Shown here: one piece after another, positions 47,667-58,016 of the stretch
Layout: every line of letters begins with the position of its first letter
Numbering within the stretch: the first letter of the stretch is position 1
Assembly (NCBI RefSeq): GCF_023195885.1
Contig: NZ_JALPKO010000005.1
Location: 124,001-188,000 of the forward strand
Reading direction: 5' to 3'
Length of the DNA stretch: 64,000 bases
Source of the DNA: Methylonatrum kenyense
Lineage (GTDB): Bacteria; Pseudomonadota; Gammaproteobacteria; Nitrococcales; Aquisalimonadaceae
Program-made: the position numbers and the translations under genes
The notes under the pieces: generated by a model
What the model was told of the DNA's origin: nothing
The model's input: the letters and a program-made list of their open reading frames with translations, nothing else
Databases searched by the model: none

Positions 47667-49012
47667 TGATGACGCAGACACAGAACAGCATGCGCAGCAC
47701 GGTCGTGGTGGGCCTTGGTGCCACGGGCCTGTCCTGCCTGCGTTTCCTGCGCCGTCGCGGCGAGGTGCTGTGGGCCACGGACAGTCGCGCCGAGCCGCCA
47801 GGACGGCGTGAGGCGGCGGACCTGGTCGACCGTCCGCTGGCACTGGGTGGTCTCGACGCGGCGCTGATCCTCGACGCCGATCGGGTCATCGTCAGCCCGG
47901 GCGTTGCCGCCGATCTGCCGGTGCTGCAGCAGGCCCGCACCGCCGGCCGCGAAGTGTTCGGCGATATTGAACTGTTTGCGCGGCACGCCAACGCACCGGT
48001 GGTGGCGATCACCGGTTCGAATGGCAAGAGCACGGTCACCAGCATGCTTGCCGCAATGGCGGAGCAGGCCGGGTTCGACGCCGCGGTGGGCGGCAACCTG
48101 GGTACGCCGGCGCTGGAGCTGATCCGCGAGTCTGCCCCGGACGCCTATTTCCTGGAACTGTCGAGTTTCCAGCTCGAAACCACCGACAGCCTGCGGCCGG
48201 TCGCCGCCGTGGTGCTGAACGTCAGTGCCGATCACATGGACCGGCACCAGAGTGTCGAGCGGTATGCGGCGATCAAGTCGCGCATCTACAACGGTGACGG
48301 CGTCATGCTGGTCAACGCGGATGATCCGCGGGTCCTGGCCATGGCCCGCGATGGCCGCCATGTCATCCGCTTCTCGACCCTCGCGCCCGCCAATGACGAG
48401 GACTACGGCCTGCTGGAGCGGGGTGGCGAGGTCTGGTTGATGCGTGGCGGCGAGCAGCTGATGCCTGCATCGGCGCTGCTGGTACGCGGCCGCCACAATC
48501 TGGCCAATGCGCTGGCTGCGCTCGCCCTGGCGCGGGTGCTGGATCTGCCGCTGGCCGCCTGTCGCCGCGCATTGCAGGCCTTTCCCGGCCTGCCCCATCG
48601 CGGACAGTGGCTGGCGCGGAAAGGCGGTGTTGACTGGTTCAACGATTCCAAGGCCACCAATGTCGGTGCCGCTGCGGCGGCCATTGCCGGGATGCCGGGA
48701 CCGCTGGTGCTGCTGCTCGGCGGTGACGGCAAGGGCGCGGATTTCACCCCGCTGGCTGATTGCATGGACCAGCGGATCCGCGCCGTGGTCTTGCTCGGGC
48801 AGGATGCGCCGCAGATCGCGGCAGTCCTGTCCGGGCGGGTCGACCTGCACCAGGCGGCGGATCTGCAGCACGCGGTCCGGCTGGCCGCGGAGCTGGCGCA
48901 GGCCGGTGACAGCGTGCTGTTCAGCCCGGCCTGTGCCAGTTTCGACATGTTCGAGAATTACCAGGCCCGCGGTGACGCTTTCGCCGAGGCGGTCGGGAGG
49001 TTGCCGGCATGA
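47666..49012 (+). CDS. murD: UDP-N-acetylmuramoyl-L-alanine--D-glutamate ligase
   Basis: 448 residues from the first of two adjacent ATGs overlapping the mraY stop. MurD adds D-glutamate to UDP-MurNAc-L-alanine. ATP motif [15 protein letters not shown] is near residue 113, the substrate motif DRHQSVERYAAIK lies mid-protein, and WFNDSKATNVGAAAAAI is the C-terminal conserved region. It overlaps ftsW by 4 nt. Confidence 0.97.
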   Translation: MMTQTQNSMRSTVVVGLGATGLSCLRFLRRRGEVLWATDSRAEPPGRREAADLVDRPLALGGLDAALILDADRVIVSPGVAADLPVLQQARTAGREVFGDIELFARHANAPVVAITGSNGKSTVTSMLAAMAEQAGFDAAVGGNLGTPALELIRESAPDAYFLELSSFQLETTDSLRPVAAVVLNVSADHMDRHQSVERYAAIKSRIYNGDGVMLVNADDPRVLAMARDGRHVIRFSTLAPANDEDYGLLERGGEVWLMRGGEQLMPASALLVRGRHNLANALAALALARVLDLPLAACRRALQAFPGLPHRGQWLARKGGVDWFNDSKATNVGAAAAAIAGMPGPLVLLLGGDGKGADFTPLADCMDQRIRAVVLLGQDAPQIAAVLSGRVDLHQAADLQHAVRLAAELAQAGDSVLFSPACASFDMFENYQARGDAFAEAVGRLPA

Positions 49013-50208
49013 CCGCGCGCACCCTTCCCGCCATGATCCCGGAGCGGCCCGAGGTCCACAGCCTGCTGGCCGGGCTGGACTGGCGCCTGCTCGGTGCGAT
49101 CCTGGCCGTGTCGCTGCTGGGCCTGGTCATGGTCGGTTCCGCCTCGATCTCGCTGGCGGATCGCAATCTGGGTTCACCGTTCCATTACCTGCAGCGCCAG
49201 GCGCTGTTCTTCCTGCTGGCCTTTGCCCTGGGCGGACTGACGCTTTGCCTGAAGCTGGAGGTCTGGCGCGTGCTCAGCGGCGTCGGCATGCTGGTTTCGC
49301 TGTTCCTGCTGGTGCTGGTACTGATGCCGGGTGTCGGCCGCGAGGTCAACGGCAGCATACGCTGGATTCCGATGGGTCCGTTCAATCTGCAGGTGGCGGA
49401 GATCGCCAAGCTGGGCGTCATTGTCTACCTTGCCGCCTGGCTCAGCCGGCATGGGGATCGCGTCCGGAAAACCACCGCCGGCTTCATGCTGCCGATCGCC
49501 GTGTTCTGCCTGATCGGCTTCCTGTTGTTGCTGCAGCCCGATTTCGGTGCCGCCGCGGTGATCATGGCGATCGGGCTGGGGGTGCTGTTCCTGGCCGGCG
49601 TTCCGCTCTGGCGCTTCGGTCTCCTGCTTGCCCTTGCCGTGGCCGCGGGTGCTGCGCTGATCGTCACCTCGCCCTACCGCTGGGAACGCCTGACCGCATT
49701 CCTCAATCCCTGGGCGGATCCGTTCAACAGCGGCTTTCAGTTGACCCAGTCGCTGATCGCTATCGGCCGCGGAGAATGGTTCGGCGTAGGCCTCGGTGCC
49801 AGCGTGCAAAAGCTGTTCTATCTGCCGGAAGCCCATACCGACTTCGTTTTCGCCGTGCTGGCCGAGGAATTCGGCCTTTTCGGCGTGGTCGTGGTTGTCG
49901 CCCTGCTGGCCTACATCGGCTGGCGCATCCTGGGCATCGGTGCCGCCTGCCTGCGTCACGGCAAGACGTTCCCGGGCTATGTCTGCATGGGGGTCGGACT
50001 GTGGTTCAGCATGCAATGCCTGATCAACATCGGCGTCAACATGGGACTGCTGCCGACCAAGGGGCTGACCCTGCCACTGATGAGTTACGGCGGTAGCAGC
50101 CTGTTGATGGCGGTGGTTGCGCTGGCCCTGGTTTTGCGGGCGGATTACGAGCTGCGGGCCGTGGGTGCGCGGCCCCGTCGCGACCGGAACGCGGGAGGTG
50201 CCACATGA
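49009..50208 (+). CDS. ftsW: Peptidoglycan glycosyltransferase FtsW
   Basis: 399 residues with about ten membrane helices. FtsW is the SEDS-family polymerase of septal glycan and works with FtsI. The conserved catalytic region is represented by AEEFGLFGVVVVV and the helix GLLPTKGLTLPLMSYGGSSLL near the end. Overlaps murD and murG by 4 nt each. Confidence 0.97.
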   Translation: MTARTLPAMIPERPEVHSLLAGLDWRLLGAILAVSLLGLVMVGSASISLADRNLGSPFHYLQRQALFFLLAFALGGLTLCLKLEVWRVLSGVGMLVSLFLLVLVLMPGVGREVNGSIRWIPMGPFNLQVAEIAKLGVIVYLAAWLSRHGDRVRKTTAGFMLPIAVFCLIGFLLLLQPDFGAAAVIMAIGLGVLFLAGVPLWRFGLLLALAVAAGAALIVTSPYRWERLTAFLNPWADPFNSGFQLTQSLIAIGRGEWFGVGLGASVQKLFYLPEAHTDFVFAVLAEEFGLFGVVVVVALLAYIGWRILGIGAACLRHGKTFPGYVCMGVGLWFSMQCLINIGVNMGLLPTKGLTLPLMSYGGSSLLMAVVALALVLRADYELRAVGARPRRDRNAGGAT

Positions 50209-51278
50209 GCCAGGCACCGGTGGTGATCATGGCGGCGGGGACCGGCGGACACGTCTTTCCCGGCCTGGCCGTGGCCCGCGAACTGCTGGATCGGGGTGTG
50301 CCGGTGATCTGGCTGGGCACCGAGGCGGGACTCGAGGCGCGCCTGGTGCCGGCGGCCTCGCTGCCGCTGGAGACCCTGCAGGTTCGGGGCCTGCGCCGCA
50401 ACGGCCTCAAGGGCTGGCTGCAGGCGCCGGTCACCGTGATTGCCGCCGTCTGGCGTGCGGCCGGAATCCTGCGGCGGCATCGGCCCCGTTCCGTACTGGG
50501 GCTCGGCGGCTATGTGACCGGACCGGGCGGTGTGGCTGCCTGGCTGTTGCGACGCCCCCTGGTCATCCACGAACAGAATGCGAGGCCGGGACTCAGCAAT
50601 CGTCTGCTCGCGCGAATCGCCCGCCGCCGCCTGTCCGGATTTTCCATGCGTTTCCCGGGCCGCGGTCAGCTGGAGGTGGTGGGCAATCCGGTGCGCCGGG
50701 ATTTCGCGGCGCTGGCCGAGCCGGCGGTCCGCTATGCCGATCGCAGCGGTCCGCTGCGCCTGTTGGTGGTGGGCGGCAGCCTGGGTGCCCAGGTGCTGAA
50801 TGAAACGGTTCCCCGGGCGCTGGCGGAGTTGCCGTCGTCAGCCCGGCCGCAGGTCCGGCATCAGAGCGGCGAGCGCACCGCCGAACTGGCCCGTCAGGCC
50901 TACGCCGAGGCCGGGGTCAGCGTGCAATTGGAAACCTTCATCGAGGATATGGCCGCTGCCTATGCATGGGCGGATCTGGTGATCTGCCGGGCCGGGGCGC
51001 TGACCGTGAGTGAGCTGGCCGCGGCCGGGGTCGCATCCTGGCTGGTGCCATTGCCGCACGCCGTGGATGACCATCAGACCGCCAACGCCCGTGTCCTCGC
51101 CGACGCGGGCGCTGCGGTGCTGATCCCCCAGTCCGACTTGAGTGCCGGCTCATTGGCCGCCGCGCTCCGCAACGCGAACCGGGATCAGCTCCGGGGCATG
51201 GCCGAACGGGCCCGGGCGCAGGCGGCACCCAGGGCCACCGAGCGGGTAGCGGATATCTGCCTGGAGGTGGCGGCATGA
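50205..51278 (+). CDS. murG: UDP-GlcNAc:lipid I N-acetylglucosaminyltransferase
   Basis: 357 residues. MurG makes lipid II on the inner face of the membrane. The N-terminal glycine motif [16 protein letters not shown] is at 9-24; [18 protein letters not shown] and the UDP-GlcNAc-binding [16 protein letters not shown] are typical. Overlaps ftsW and murC by 4 nt. Confidence 0.97.
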   Translation: MSQAPVVIMAAGTGGHVFPGLAVARELLDRGVPVIWLGTEAGLEARLVPAASLPLETLQVRGLRRNGLKGWLQAPVTVIAAVWRAAGILRRHRPRSVLGLGGYVTGPGGVAAWLLRRPLVIHEQNARPGLSNRLLARIARRRLSGFSMRFPGRGQLEVVGNPVRRDFAALAEPAVRYADRSGPLRLLVVGGSLGAQVLNETVPRALAELPSSARPQVRHQSGERTAELARQAYAEAGVSVQLETFIEDMAAAYAWADLVICRAGALTVSELAAAGVASWLVPLPHAVDDHQTANARVLADAGAAVLIPQSDLSAGSLAAALRNANRDQLRGMAERARAQAAPRATERVADICLEVAA

Positions 51279-52720
51279 CGGCACGCCGGCAACAGGCATG
51301 GGTTCACGCGGCACCGGGCGCGAGCATGGGCCGGGTCCGGCACCTGCACCTGATCGGAATCGGCGGCGCCGGTATGAGCGGCATCGCCGAGGTGCTAGCC
51401 AATCTCGGCTACACCGTCTCGGGCAGCGATCTGCGTGAATCACCGGTGACCCGGCGCTTGCAGGGCCTGGGTGTCGAGGTGTTCATCGGCCATGCCGCGG
51501 AGCACCTGCGAGATGTCGATGCGGTGGTGATTTCCAGTGCGGTGTCCGGCGATAACCCGGAACTGCGTGCGGCGCGCGCAGCACGGGTGCCGGTGGTGCC
51601 TCGGGCAGAGATGCTGGCCGAACTGATGCGTTTCCGCTACGGCGTGGCGGTGGCCGGTACCCATGGCAAGACCACGACCACGAGCCTGATTGCCAGTGTC
51701 CTTGCCGAGGGTGGACTGGATCCAACCTTCGTCATCGGCGGCCGGCTGAACAGCGCCGGCGCCAATGCGCGCCTGGGCGAGGGGCGATTCCTGGTTGCCG
51801 AGGCGGATGAGAGCGATGCCTCGTTCCTGTATCTGCAGCCGATGATTGCCGCGGTCACCAATATCGATGCTGATCACCTGGAAGCCTACGGCGGCAAGTT
51901 CCATAACCTGCGCGGTGCCTTCCTGGAGTTCCTCCACCATCTGCCGTTCTACGGCCTCGCGGTGCTGTGCCTGGATGACCCGGTGGTCCGCGAGCTGATT
52001 CCGGATGTCACCCGCCCGGTTCGGACCTATGGTGTTGACGAGTCTGCCGATGTGCGCGCCACCGGAATCCGGCAGCAGGGCAGTCGCACCGCTTTCGAAG
52101 TCTGCGTCGATGGCACGCATCCCGTGCCGGTCGAGCTGAATCTGCCGGGCCGTCACAATGTGCTGAACGCGCTGGCCGCAATCACCGTCGCCAGCGAACT
52201 GGGTGTGTCACCGGAGGCAACGGTCCGTGCCCTGCACAATTTCGCCGGCATCGGCCGTCGTTTCCAGAGCTACGGGGAGCTGACCTTCCCGGCGGGGCAG
52301 GCGTTGGTGGTGGATGACTATGGCCACCACCCGAGCGAGATAGCGGCCACCATGCAGGCGGTGCGTGACGGCTGGCCGGAGCGGCGGCTGCTACTTGCCT
52401 TCCAGCCCCATCGGTTTACCCGCACGCGGGACCTGTTCGAGGATTTCGCGCGCGTGCTGTCCGACTGCGACGCCCTGGTCATGACCGACGTCTACGCCGC
52501 CGGCGAGGAGCCGATTGCCGGAGCCGACGGCCGCGCACTGGCGGCGGCCATCCGTGCGCGCGGCAAGGTGAACCCGGTGTTCGTCAGTGATATCGACGAG
52601 TTGCTGGACAGTCTGCCGGCGATGGTCCGGGACGGCGATATCGTGTTGACCCTCGGCGCCGGCAGCATCGGCACCGTCGGCGGCCGCTTGCGGGAGCTGA
52701 CCACGGAGGCGGACGCATGA
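51275..52720 (+). CDS. murC: UDP-N-acetylmuramate--L-alanine ligase
   Basis: 481 residues. MurC attaches the first L-alanine of the stem peptide. It opens with a Rossmann stretch [28 protein letters not shown] and has the ATP motif [13 protein letters not shown] near residue 126, and [16 protein letters not shown] in the C-terminal half. Its position before murB and ddl is standard. Overlaps murG and murB by 4 nt. Confidence 0.97.
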   Translation: MTARRQQAWVHAAPGASMGRVRHLHLIGIGGAGMSGIAEVLANLGYTVSGSDLRESPVTRRLQGLGVEVFIGHAAEHLRDVDAVVISSAVSGDNPELRAARAARVPVVPRAEMLAELMRFRYGVAVAGTHGKTTTTSLIASVLAEGGLDPTFVIGGRLNSAGANARLGEGRFLVAEADESDASFLYLQPMIAAVTNIDADHLEAYGGKFHNLRGAFLEFLHHLPFYGLAVLCLDDPVVRELIPDVTRPVRTYGVDESADVRATGIRQQGSRTAFEVCVDGTHPVPVELNLPGRHNVLNALAAITVASELGVSPEATVRALHNFAGIGRRFQSYGELTFPAGQALVVDDYGHHPSEIAATMQAVRDGWPERRLLLAFQPHRFTRTRDLFEDFARVLSDCDALVMTDVYAAGEEPIAGADGRALAAAIRARGKVNPVFVSDIDELLDSLPAMVRDGDIVLTLGAGSIGTVGGRLRELTTEADA

Positions 52721-53619
52721 ACGTGGCGGCACTCGATCAGCGGTTGCGGGGCGAACTGCACCTGGACGAACCGATGTCCCGGCACACGACCTGGCGGGTC
52801 GGCGGTCCGGCCGACCGTTTCTACCGGCCGGCGGATCGCGATGACCTGGCGCAGTTCCTGCGCCAGCTGCCGGCCGACGAGCCCCTGTACTGGTGCGGTC
52901 TGGGCAGCAACCTGCTGGTGCGCGACGGCGGGCTGCGCGGCAGCGTCATTTTCCTGCATCCCGGCATTGCCGAGATCGTCCTGACCGATGACGGCGGGCT
53001 CTGGGCCGACGCCGGCGCAGCCTGCGCGAAGGTGGCGCGCTTTGCCGCACGCAACGATCTGGCTGGCGCCGAGTTCCTGGCCGGTATCCCCGGAACCATG
53101 GGCGGCGCGCTGGCAATGAACGCGGGCGCCTTCGGCGGTGAGACATGGGGTTGCGTCGCTGCGGTCGAAACTGTTGATCGGCAGGGTGTGCTGCGGCAGC
53201 GGACGCCCGACGACTTTGCAGTTGGCTATCGCAGCGTGGAAGGCGCCGCCGGCGAATGGTTTACCGCCTGTCTGCTGCGGCTCGAGGCGGGTGACGGTGA
53301 GATGGGGTTGCGCCGCATTCGCCAGTTGCTGGCGCAGCGTGCGGAAACGCAGCCCATCGGCAAGCCGAGTTGTGGCTCGGTATTTCGTAATCCGCCGGCG
53401 GATCATGCCGCCCGCCTGATCGAGGCCGCTGGACTGAAGGGCCGGGTGATCGGCGGTGCACAGGTTTCCGACAAGCACGCGAATTTCATTCTCAACCGGG
53501 GAAATGCCACGGCCGCGGACATCGAGGCCCTGGCGACCGAGGTCGCCGAGCGCGTGGAGCAGCGTTTCGGCGTCCGACTACAGCGGGAATTCCGCATTAT
53601 CGGCGAGGACAAGTCATGA
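52717..53619 (+). CDS. murB: UDP-N-acetylenolpyruvoylglucosamine reductase
   Basis: 300 residues. MurB uses NADPH and FAD to reduce the enolpyruvyl product of MurA to MurNAc. The FAD-binding parts are [18 protein letters not shown] and [22 protein letters not shown]; the C-terminal [11 protein letters not shown] carries the catalytic serine. Length and motif pattern fit the type II enzyme. Overlaps murC and ddl by 4 nt. Confidence 0.97.
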   Translation: MNVAALDQRLRGELHLDEPMSRHTTWRVGGPADRFYRPADRDDLAQFLRQLPADEPLYWCGLGSNLLVRDGGLRGSVIFLHPGIAEIVLTDDGGLWADAGAACAKVARFAARNDLAGAEFLAGIPGTMGGALAMNAGAFGGETWGCVAAVETVDRQGVLRQRTPDDFAVGYRSVEGAAGEWFTACLLRLEAGDGEMGLRRIRQLLAQRAETQPIGKPSCGSVFRNPPADHAARLIEAAGLKGRVIGGAQVSDKHANFILNRGNATAADIEALATEVAERVEQRFGVRLQREFRIIGEDKS

Positions 53620-54557
53620 GCAGTGCGGCGCCAACCGTGGCGGAACTGGGCAAGGTGGCGGTGCTGATGGGCGGCTGGGCGGCCGAGCGGGACGTGTCGC
53701 TGAAGAGCGGGGCCGCGGTGCTGGCGGCACTGCAACGGCGAGGCGTTGCCGTCGAGGCGGTCGACGTGGGGCGCGACATCCTCGATCGCCTGCGCGAGGG
53801 CGGTTTTGACCGGGCCTTCATTGCCCTGCATGGACGGGGTGGCGAGGACGGGGTGATCCAGGGCGCCCTGGATTTGCTGCAACTGCCCTATACCGGATCA
53901 GGTGTGCTCGGTTCGGCGATCGGCATGGACAAGGTGCGGACCAAGCAGATCTGGCAGGCCATGGGCATTCCAACGCCTGGTCACGCGGTAATCCGGCGGG
54001 GGCCGCTGGATCTGGCCGATCTCGCCGCCCATGTCGGTCTGCCAATGGCGATCAAGCCCGCCCGCGAGGGTTCCACCATCGGCATCAGCCGGGTCGACCG
54101 GCAAGAAGAAGTGGCCGAGGCCTGCGCCGCGGGTTTCCGCCATGACGATGTGCTGCTGGCGGAACGCTGGATTCAGGGCGAGGAATACACGGTGGCGGTG
54201 CTTAACGGGCGCGTGCTGCCGATGATCCGCATCGAGCCGGCCGCCGATTTCTACGATTACGCCGCCAAGTACCACTCCAACGAGACGCAGTACCACTGCC
54301 CTTGCGGTCTGGCCCCCGAACGGGAGCAGGCGCTGGGCGAACTGGCGTTGCAGGCCTTCGAGGCGGTGGGTGCCACTGGCTGGGGCCGGGTTGACCTGAT
54401 GATCGATGCCGATGGCGAGGCCTGGTTGCTGGAGGTGAACACCATCCCCGGGATGACCGACCACTCGCTGGTGCCGATGGCGGCAGCCGCCGCCGGCATC
54501 GATTTCGACGAACTGGTCTGGCAGATCCTGCTGGGCAGCCTGGAGGGGGCGCGATGA
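53616..54557 (+). CDS. ddl: D-alanine--D-alanine ligase
   Basis: 313 residues of the ATP-grasp superfamily, DdlB type by position. It makes the D-Ala-D-Ala dipeptide used by MurF. The N-terminal VAVLMGGWAAERDVSLKSG, central ALHGRGGEDGVIQGALDLL and C-terminal WLLEVNTIPGMTDHSLVP motifs are all present. Overlaps murB and ftsQ by 4 nt. Confidence 0.97.
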   Translation: MSSAAPTVAELGKVAVLMGGWAAERDVSLKSGAAVLAALQRRGVAVEAVDVGRDILDRLREGGFDRAFIALHGRGGEDGVIQGALDLLQLPYTGSGVLGSAIGMDKVRTKQIWQAMGIPTPGHAVIRRGPLDLADLAAHVGLPMAIKPAREGSTIGISRVDRQEEVAEACAAGFRHDDVLLAERWIQGEEYTVAVLNGRVLPMIRIEPAADFYDYAAKYHSNETQYHCPCGLAPEREQALGELALQAFEAVGATGWGRVDLMIDADGEAWLLEVNTIPGMTDHSLVPMAAAAAGIDFDELVWQILLGSLEGAR

Positions 54558-55351
54558 GACGCATGCAGCGAAGCGGTGCCGTGGCCCGGCGGCCGCAGCA
54601 GCCAAGCGCGTCCAGCCAGCGCCATCGGCGGATGTGCCTGCGGCGTTTCGGTCGCCGCGGTGGCGTGCTGGTGCTGGTGCTGGTTCTGGCCGGCGGTGGT
54701 GCCTACGCCGTGCAGGAACTGACCGCGCCGGATCAGTTCCCGCTGCAGGCAGTGCAGTTCGACAGCGAGCTGCAGCGGGTGCGGGAGCAGGATCTGCGAG
54801 CGGCACTTGATCCCCTGCTTGACGGCGGTTTTCTGGCCCTGGACGTGAGCGCGATCCGGCGGGCGCTGGAGGACATCGCCTGGGTCAGGTCGGCTTCGGT
54901 GCGGCGCCAGTGGCCGGGCACGCTGCGCGTGACCATCGTCGAGCAGGAGGCGGTGGCGGTCTGGAACGAGGACGCCCTGCTCAGCAGTGAGGGCGAGGTG
55001 TTCGCGCCTGATCCGGCCACCTGGCCGTCCGGCTTGCCGCAAATGGCCGGGCCGGATCAACGGCCGGAGAAGGTCAGCGTGCGCTTCGCCAGTCTGCAGT
55101 CCCTGCTGGATGACGCCGGGCTGGAGTTGCAGGGCATTGCAGTCGACGCGCGGGCGTCCTGGTCGGCCACGGTCAACGAGGGCGCGCAGTTGCTGCTGGG
55201 CCGCGAGGAAGTGGAGTCACGGGCGGCGCGCTTCGCCGCCGTGTATCCGGAGTTGGCGGAGACGCAGGACGGAGCGCTGGAGCGTGCCGACCTGCGTTAC
55301 CCGAACGGTTTTGCCATTCGCTGGACCGAGGCATCCGGCGCAGAGCAGTAG
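54554..55351 (+). CDS. ftsQ: Cell division protein FtsQ
   Basis: 265 residues. A basic cytoplasmic N-terminus is followed by one membrane helix at about 37-53 (GVLVLVLVLAGGGAYAV), a POTRA domain (near 65-125, with LQAVQFDSELQRVREQDLRAAL and VSAIRRALEDIAWVRSASVRRQWPGTLRVTI) and the beta domain. FtsQ recruits FtsL and FtsB. Overlaps ddl by 4 nt; 15 nt to ftsA. Confidence 0.95.
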   Translation: MRRMQRSGAVARRPQQPSASSQRHRRMCLRRFGRRGGVLVLVLVLAGGGAYAVQELTAPDQFPLQAVQFDSELQRVREQDLRAALDPLLDGGFLALDVSAIRRALEDIAWVRSASVRRQWPGTLRVTIVEQEAVAVWNEDALLSSEGEVFAPDPATWPSGLPQMAGPDQRPEKVSVRFASLQSLLDDAGLELQGIAVDARASWSATVNEGAQLLLGREEVESRAARFAAVYPELAETQDGALERADLRYPNGFAIRWTEASGAEQ

Positions 55352-55366
55352 GCAAGAGGAAGCAGA

Positions 55367-56602
55367 ATGTCAAAGAAGACGGAGCGCAGCATGCTGGTTG
55401 GCTTGGATATCGGCACCTCCAAGGTGGTGGCGATCGTCGGTGCTATCGGCGATGACGGCGTGATCGAGATCGTGGGGATCGGATCTCACCCTTCCCGCGG
55501 CCTGAAGAAAGGGGTCGTGGTCAACATCGAATCCACGGTGCATTCCATCCAGCGGGCGGTGGAAGAGGCCGAGCTGATGGCCGGTTGCCAGATCCATTCG
55601 GTCTACGTGGGCATTGCCGGCAGTCACGTGCGCAGCCTCAATTCCCACGGCATCGTCGCGATCCGTGACAAGGAGGTCGGTGCGGCGGACCTGGAGCGGG
55701 TCATCGATGCCGCCCGCGCGGTCGCGATACCGGCCGACCAGAAGATCCTGCATATCCTGCCGCAGGAATTCATCATCGATTCCCAGGAAGGCATCCGCGA
55801 GCCGATCGGCATGTCCGGCGTGCGGCTGGAAGCGAAGGTGCACATGGTTACCGGCGCAGTCAGCGCGGCGCAGAACATCGTCAAGTGCATTCGCCGCTGC
55901 GGGCTCGAGGTGGACGACATCATTCTCGAACAGCTGGCCTCCGGCTATTCGGTCCTGACCGAGGACGAGAAGGAGCTGGGCGTCTGCCTGGTGGATGTCG
56001 GCGGCGGCACCACCGATATCGCCATCTTCACCGAGGGCGCGATTCGCCATACGGCGGTGATCCCGATTGCCGGCGACCAGGTGACCAACGACATTGCCGT
56101 GGCGCTGCGCACGCCGACCCAGCACGCCGAGGAAATCAAGGTCAAGTATGCCTGCGCCCTGTCGCAGCTGGCCGGTGCAGAGGAGACCATCGAGGTGCCT
56201 TCGGTGGGCGAGCGGGCCGCCCGGCGCCTGTCACGCCAGACCCTGGCCGAGGTGGTCGAGCCCCGCTACGAGGAGCTGATGACCCTGGTCCACCAGGAGC
56301 TGCGCCGCAGTGGTTTCGAGGAACTGATTGCCGCGGGCGTGGTGCTGACCGGCGGCAGTTCGAAGATGGAGGGAGCCGTCGAGCTGGCCGAGGAGGTGTT
56401 CCACGTGCCGGTCCGGCTGGGCATGCCGCAGCAGGTCACCGGACTGGCGGACGTGGTCCGCAATCCCATCTACGCAACCGGCGTGGGCCTGCTTTATTTC
56501 GGTGCCAACAATCGCGCCAATCCGGTGGTGGAGTACGAGGCGGAAAAGGGGTTCCGCGCAGTTTTTGATCGCATGAAAAGCTGGTTTCAGGGGAATTTCT
56601 GA
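55367..56602 (+). CDS. ftsA: Cell division protein FtsA
   Basis: 411 residues of the actin fold. FtsA anchors FtsZ to the membrane. The phosphate-1 loop is VGLDIGTSKVVAIVG, phosphate-2 is CLVDVGGGTTDIAIF, and the adenosine loop VVLTGGSSKMEGAVELA. The C-terminal amphipathic membrane helix is RAVFDRMKSWFQGNF. A good AAGAGGAAGCAG site precedes the ATG. Confidence 0.97.
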   Translation: MSKKTERSMLVGLDIGTSKVVAIVGAIGDDGVIEIVGIGSHPSRGLKKGVVVNIESTVHSIQRAVEEAELMAGCQIHSVYVGIAGSHVRSLNSHGIVAIRDKEVGAADLERVIDAARAVAIPADQKILHILPQEFIIDSQEGIREPIGMSGVRLEAKVHMVTGAVSAAQNIVKCIRRCGLEVDDIILEQLASGYSVLTEDEKELGVCLVDVGGGTTDIAIFTEGAIRHTAVIPIAGDQVTNDIAVALRTPTQHAEEIKVKYACALSQLAGAEETIEVPSVGERAARRLSRQTLAEVVEPRYEELMTLVHQELRRSGFEELIAAGVVLTGGSSKMEGAVELAEEVFHVPVRLGMPQQVTGLADVVRNPIYATGVGLLYFGANNRANPVVEYEAEKGFRAVFDRMKSWFQGNF

Positions 56603-56656
56603 GCATGCCCGGGTCGAGGGCTGGTTCAGGCCAACGCGCAACGAGGAGAGACGCTC

Positions 56657-57820
56657 ATGTTTGAAATCATGGATTCCGTAAGTGAAAACGCGGTGATCAA
56701 GGTCATCGGTGTCGGCGGCGGCGGCGGCAATGCCGTGCAGCATATGGTCAAGGCCGACATCGACGGTGTGGATTTCATCTGCGCCAACACCGATGCCCAG
56801 GCATTGTCCAGCACCACGGCGCAGACCGTGCTGCAGCTGGGTGGCCAGATCACCAAGGGGCTCGGCGCCGGCGCCAATCCGGAGGTCGGCCGCAACGCCG
56901 CGCTGGAGGACCGGGATCGCATCGCCGAAGTGCTGGACGGCGCCGACATGGTGTTCATCACCGCCGGCATGGGTGGCGGTACCGGCACCGGTGCCGCACC
57001 GGTGGTGGCCGATGTGGCGCGAGAGATGGGTATCCTCACGGTGGCGGTTGTGACCAAGCCGTTCCCGTTCGAGGGCAGCAAGCGGATGCGGGTTGCCGGT
57101 CAGGGTATCGAACAGCTGGCCCGCTCGGTGGACTCGCTGATCACGATCCCGAACGAGAAGCTGCTGAGCGTTCTGGGCAAGAACCTGACCTTGCTCGACG
57201 CCTTCAAGTCGGCCAATGACGTGCTGCTGGGGGCGGTTCGTGGCATCGCCGAACTGATCACCCGCCCGGGTCTGATCAACGTCGACTTTGCCGACGTGCG
57301 CACCGTGATGTCGGAAATGGGCATGGCGGTCATGGGCACCGGCTCGGCATCCGGAGAGGGCCGTGCCCGGGAAGCCGCGGAGCGTGCCATTGCCTGCCCG
57401 CTGCTGGAAGACGTGAGCCTGGCCGGTGCCAACGGTATCCTGGTCAATGTCACTGCCGGCATGGACATGTCCATTGGCGAGTTCGATGAAGTTGGCCAAG
57501 CCGTGCGCGAGTTTGCCTCCGATGAGGCGACCGTGGTGGTCGGCACCGTGATCGACCCGGAGCTTGAGAACGAATTGCGGGTTACCGTGGTCGCGACGGG
57601 CCTGGATCGGCCGGTGTCGGCACTGCGTCCCGAGGAGCAGAAACCGCAACTGCATGCGGTGGCGCGCAAGCCCAGTGGCGAGGTGGATTACGGCCAGCTG
57701 GAAACGCCGACCGCGATCCGCAAACAGGCGGCAAATGATCGGTACCCGCAGGCGGCAGGCGCCGAGGGTGACATGGACTATCTGGACATCCCGGCCTTCC
57801 TCCGTCGCCAGGCCGACTAG
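56657..57820 (+). CDS. ftsZ: Cell division GTPase FtsZ
   Basis: 387 residues. FtsZ polymerises into the division ring. The tubulin signature GGGTGTG is at 106-112 with the N-terminal glycine loop [12 protein letters not shown], and the catalytic T7 loop [15 protein letters not shown]. The variable linker (about 320-370) is short and the C-terminal peptide [14 protein letters not shown], which binds FtsA and ZipA, is intact. Ribosome-binding site ACGAGGAGAGACGCTC precedes it, 54 nt after ftsA. Confidence 0.98.
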   Translation: MFEIMDSVSENAVIKVIGVGGGGGNAVQHMVKADIDGVDFICANTDAQALSSTTAQTVLQLGGQITKGLGAGANPEVGRNAALEDRDRIAEVLDGADMVFITAGMGGGTGTGAAPVVADVAREMGILTVAVVTKPFPFEGSKRMRVAGQGIEQLARSVDSLITIPNEKLLSVLGKNLTLLDAFKSANDVLLGAVRGIAELITRPGLINVDFADVRTVMSEMGMAVMGTGSASGEGRAREAAERAIACPLLEDVSLAGANGILVNVTAGMDMSIGEFDEVGQAVREFASDEATVVVGTVIDPELENELRVTVVATGLDRPVSALRPEEQKPQLHAVARKPSGEVDYGQLETPTAIRKQAANDRYPQAAGAEGDMDYLDIPAFLRRQAD

Positions 57821-58016
57821 GCCGGCGGCGGGATAGGCCGCTGTTGATGACCCCGGGGCGCCACTACGGCTGTTTTGTTGCACTGCAGTATGCAGCGACT
57901 TTGTGTTGCAGTAGAATAACGGGGTTTCCACGCAAGGGGATGCGTCCAGCCTTGCCATGATGCTTGCCTGGCAGCGCCTGACCGCGCCGGGGTCGCAGGG
58001 AGAATTGTGACTACGA

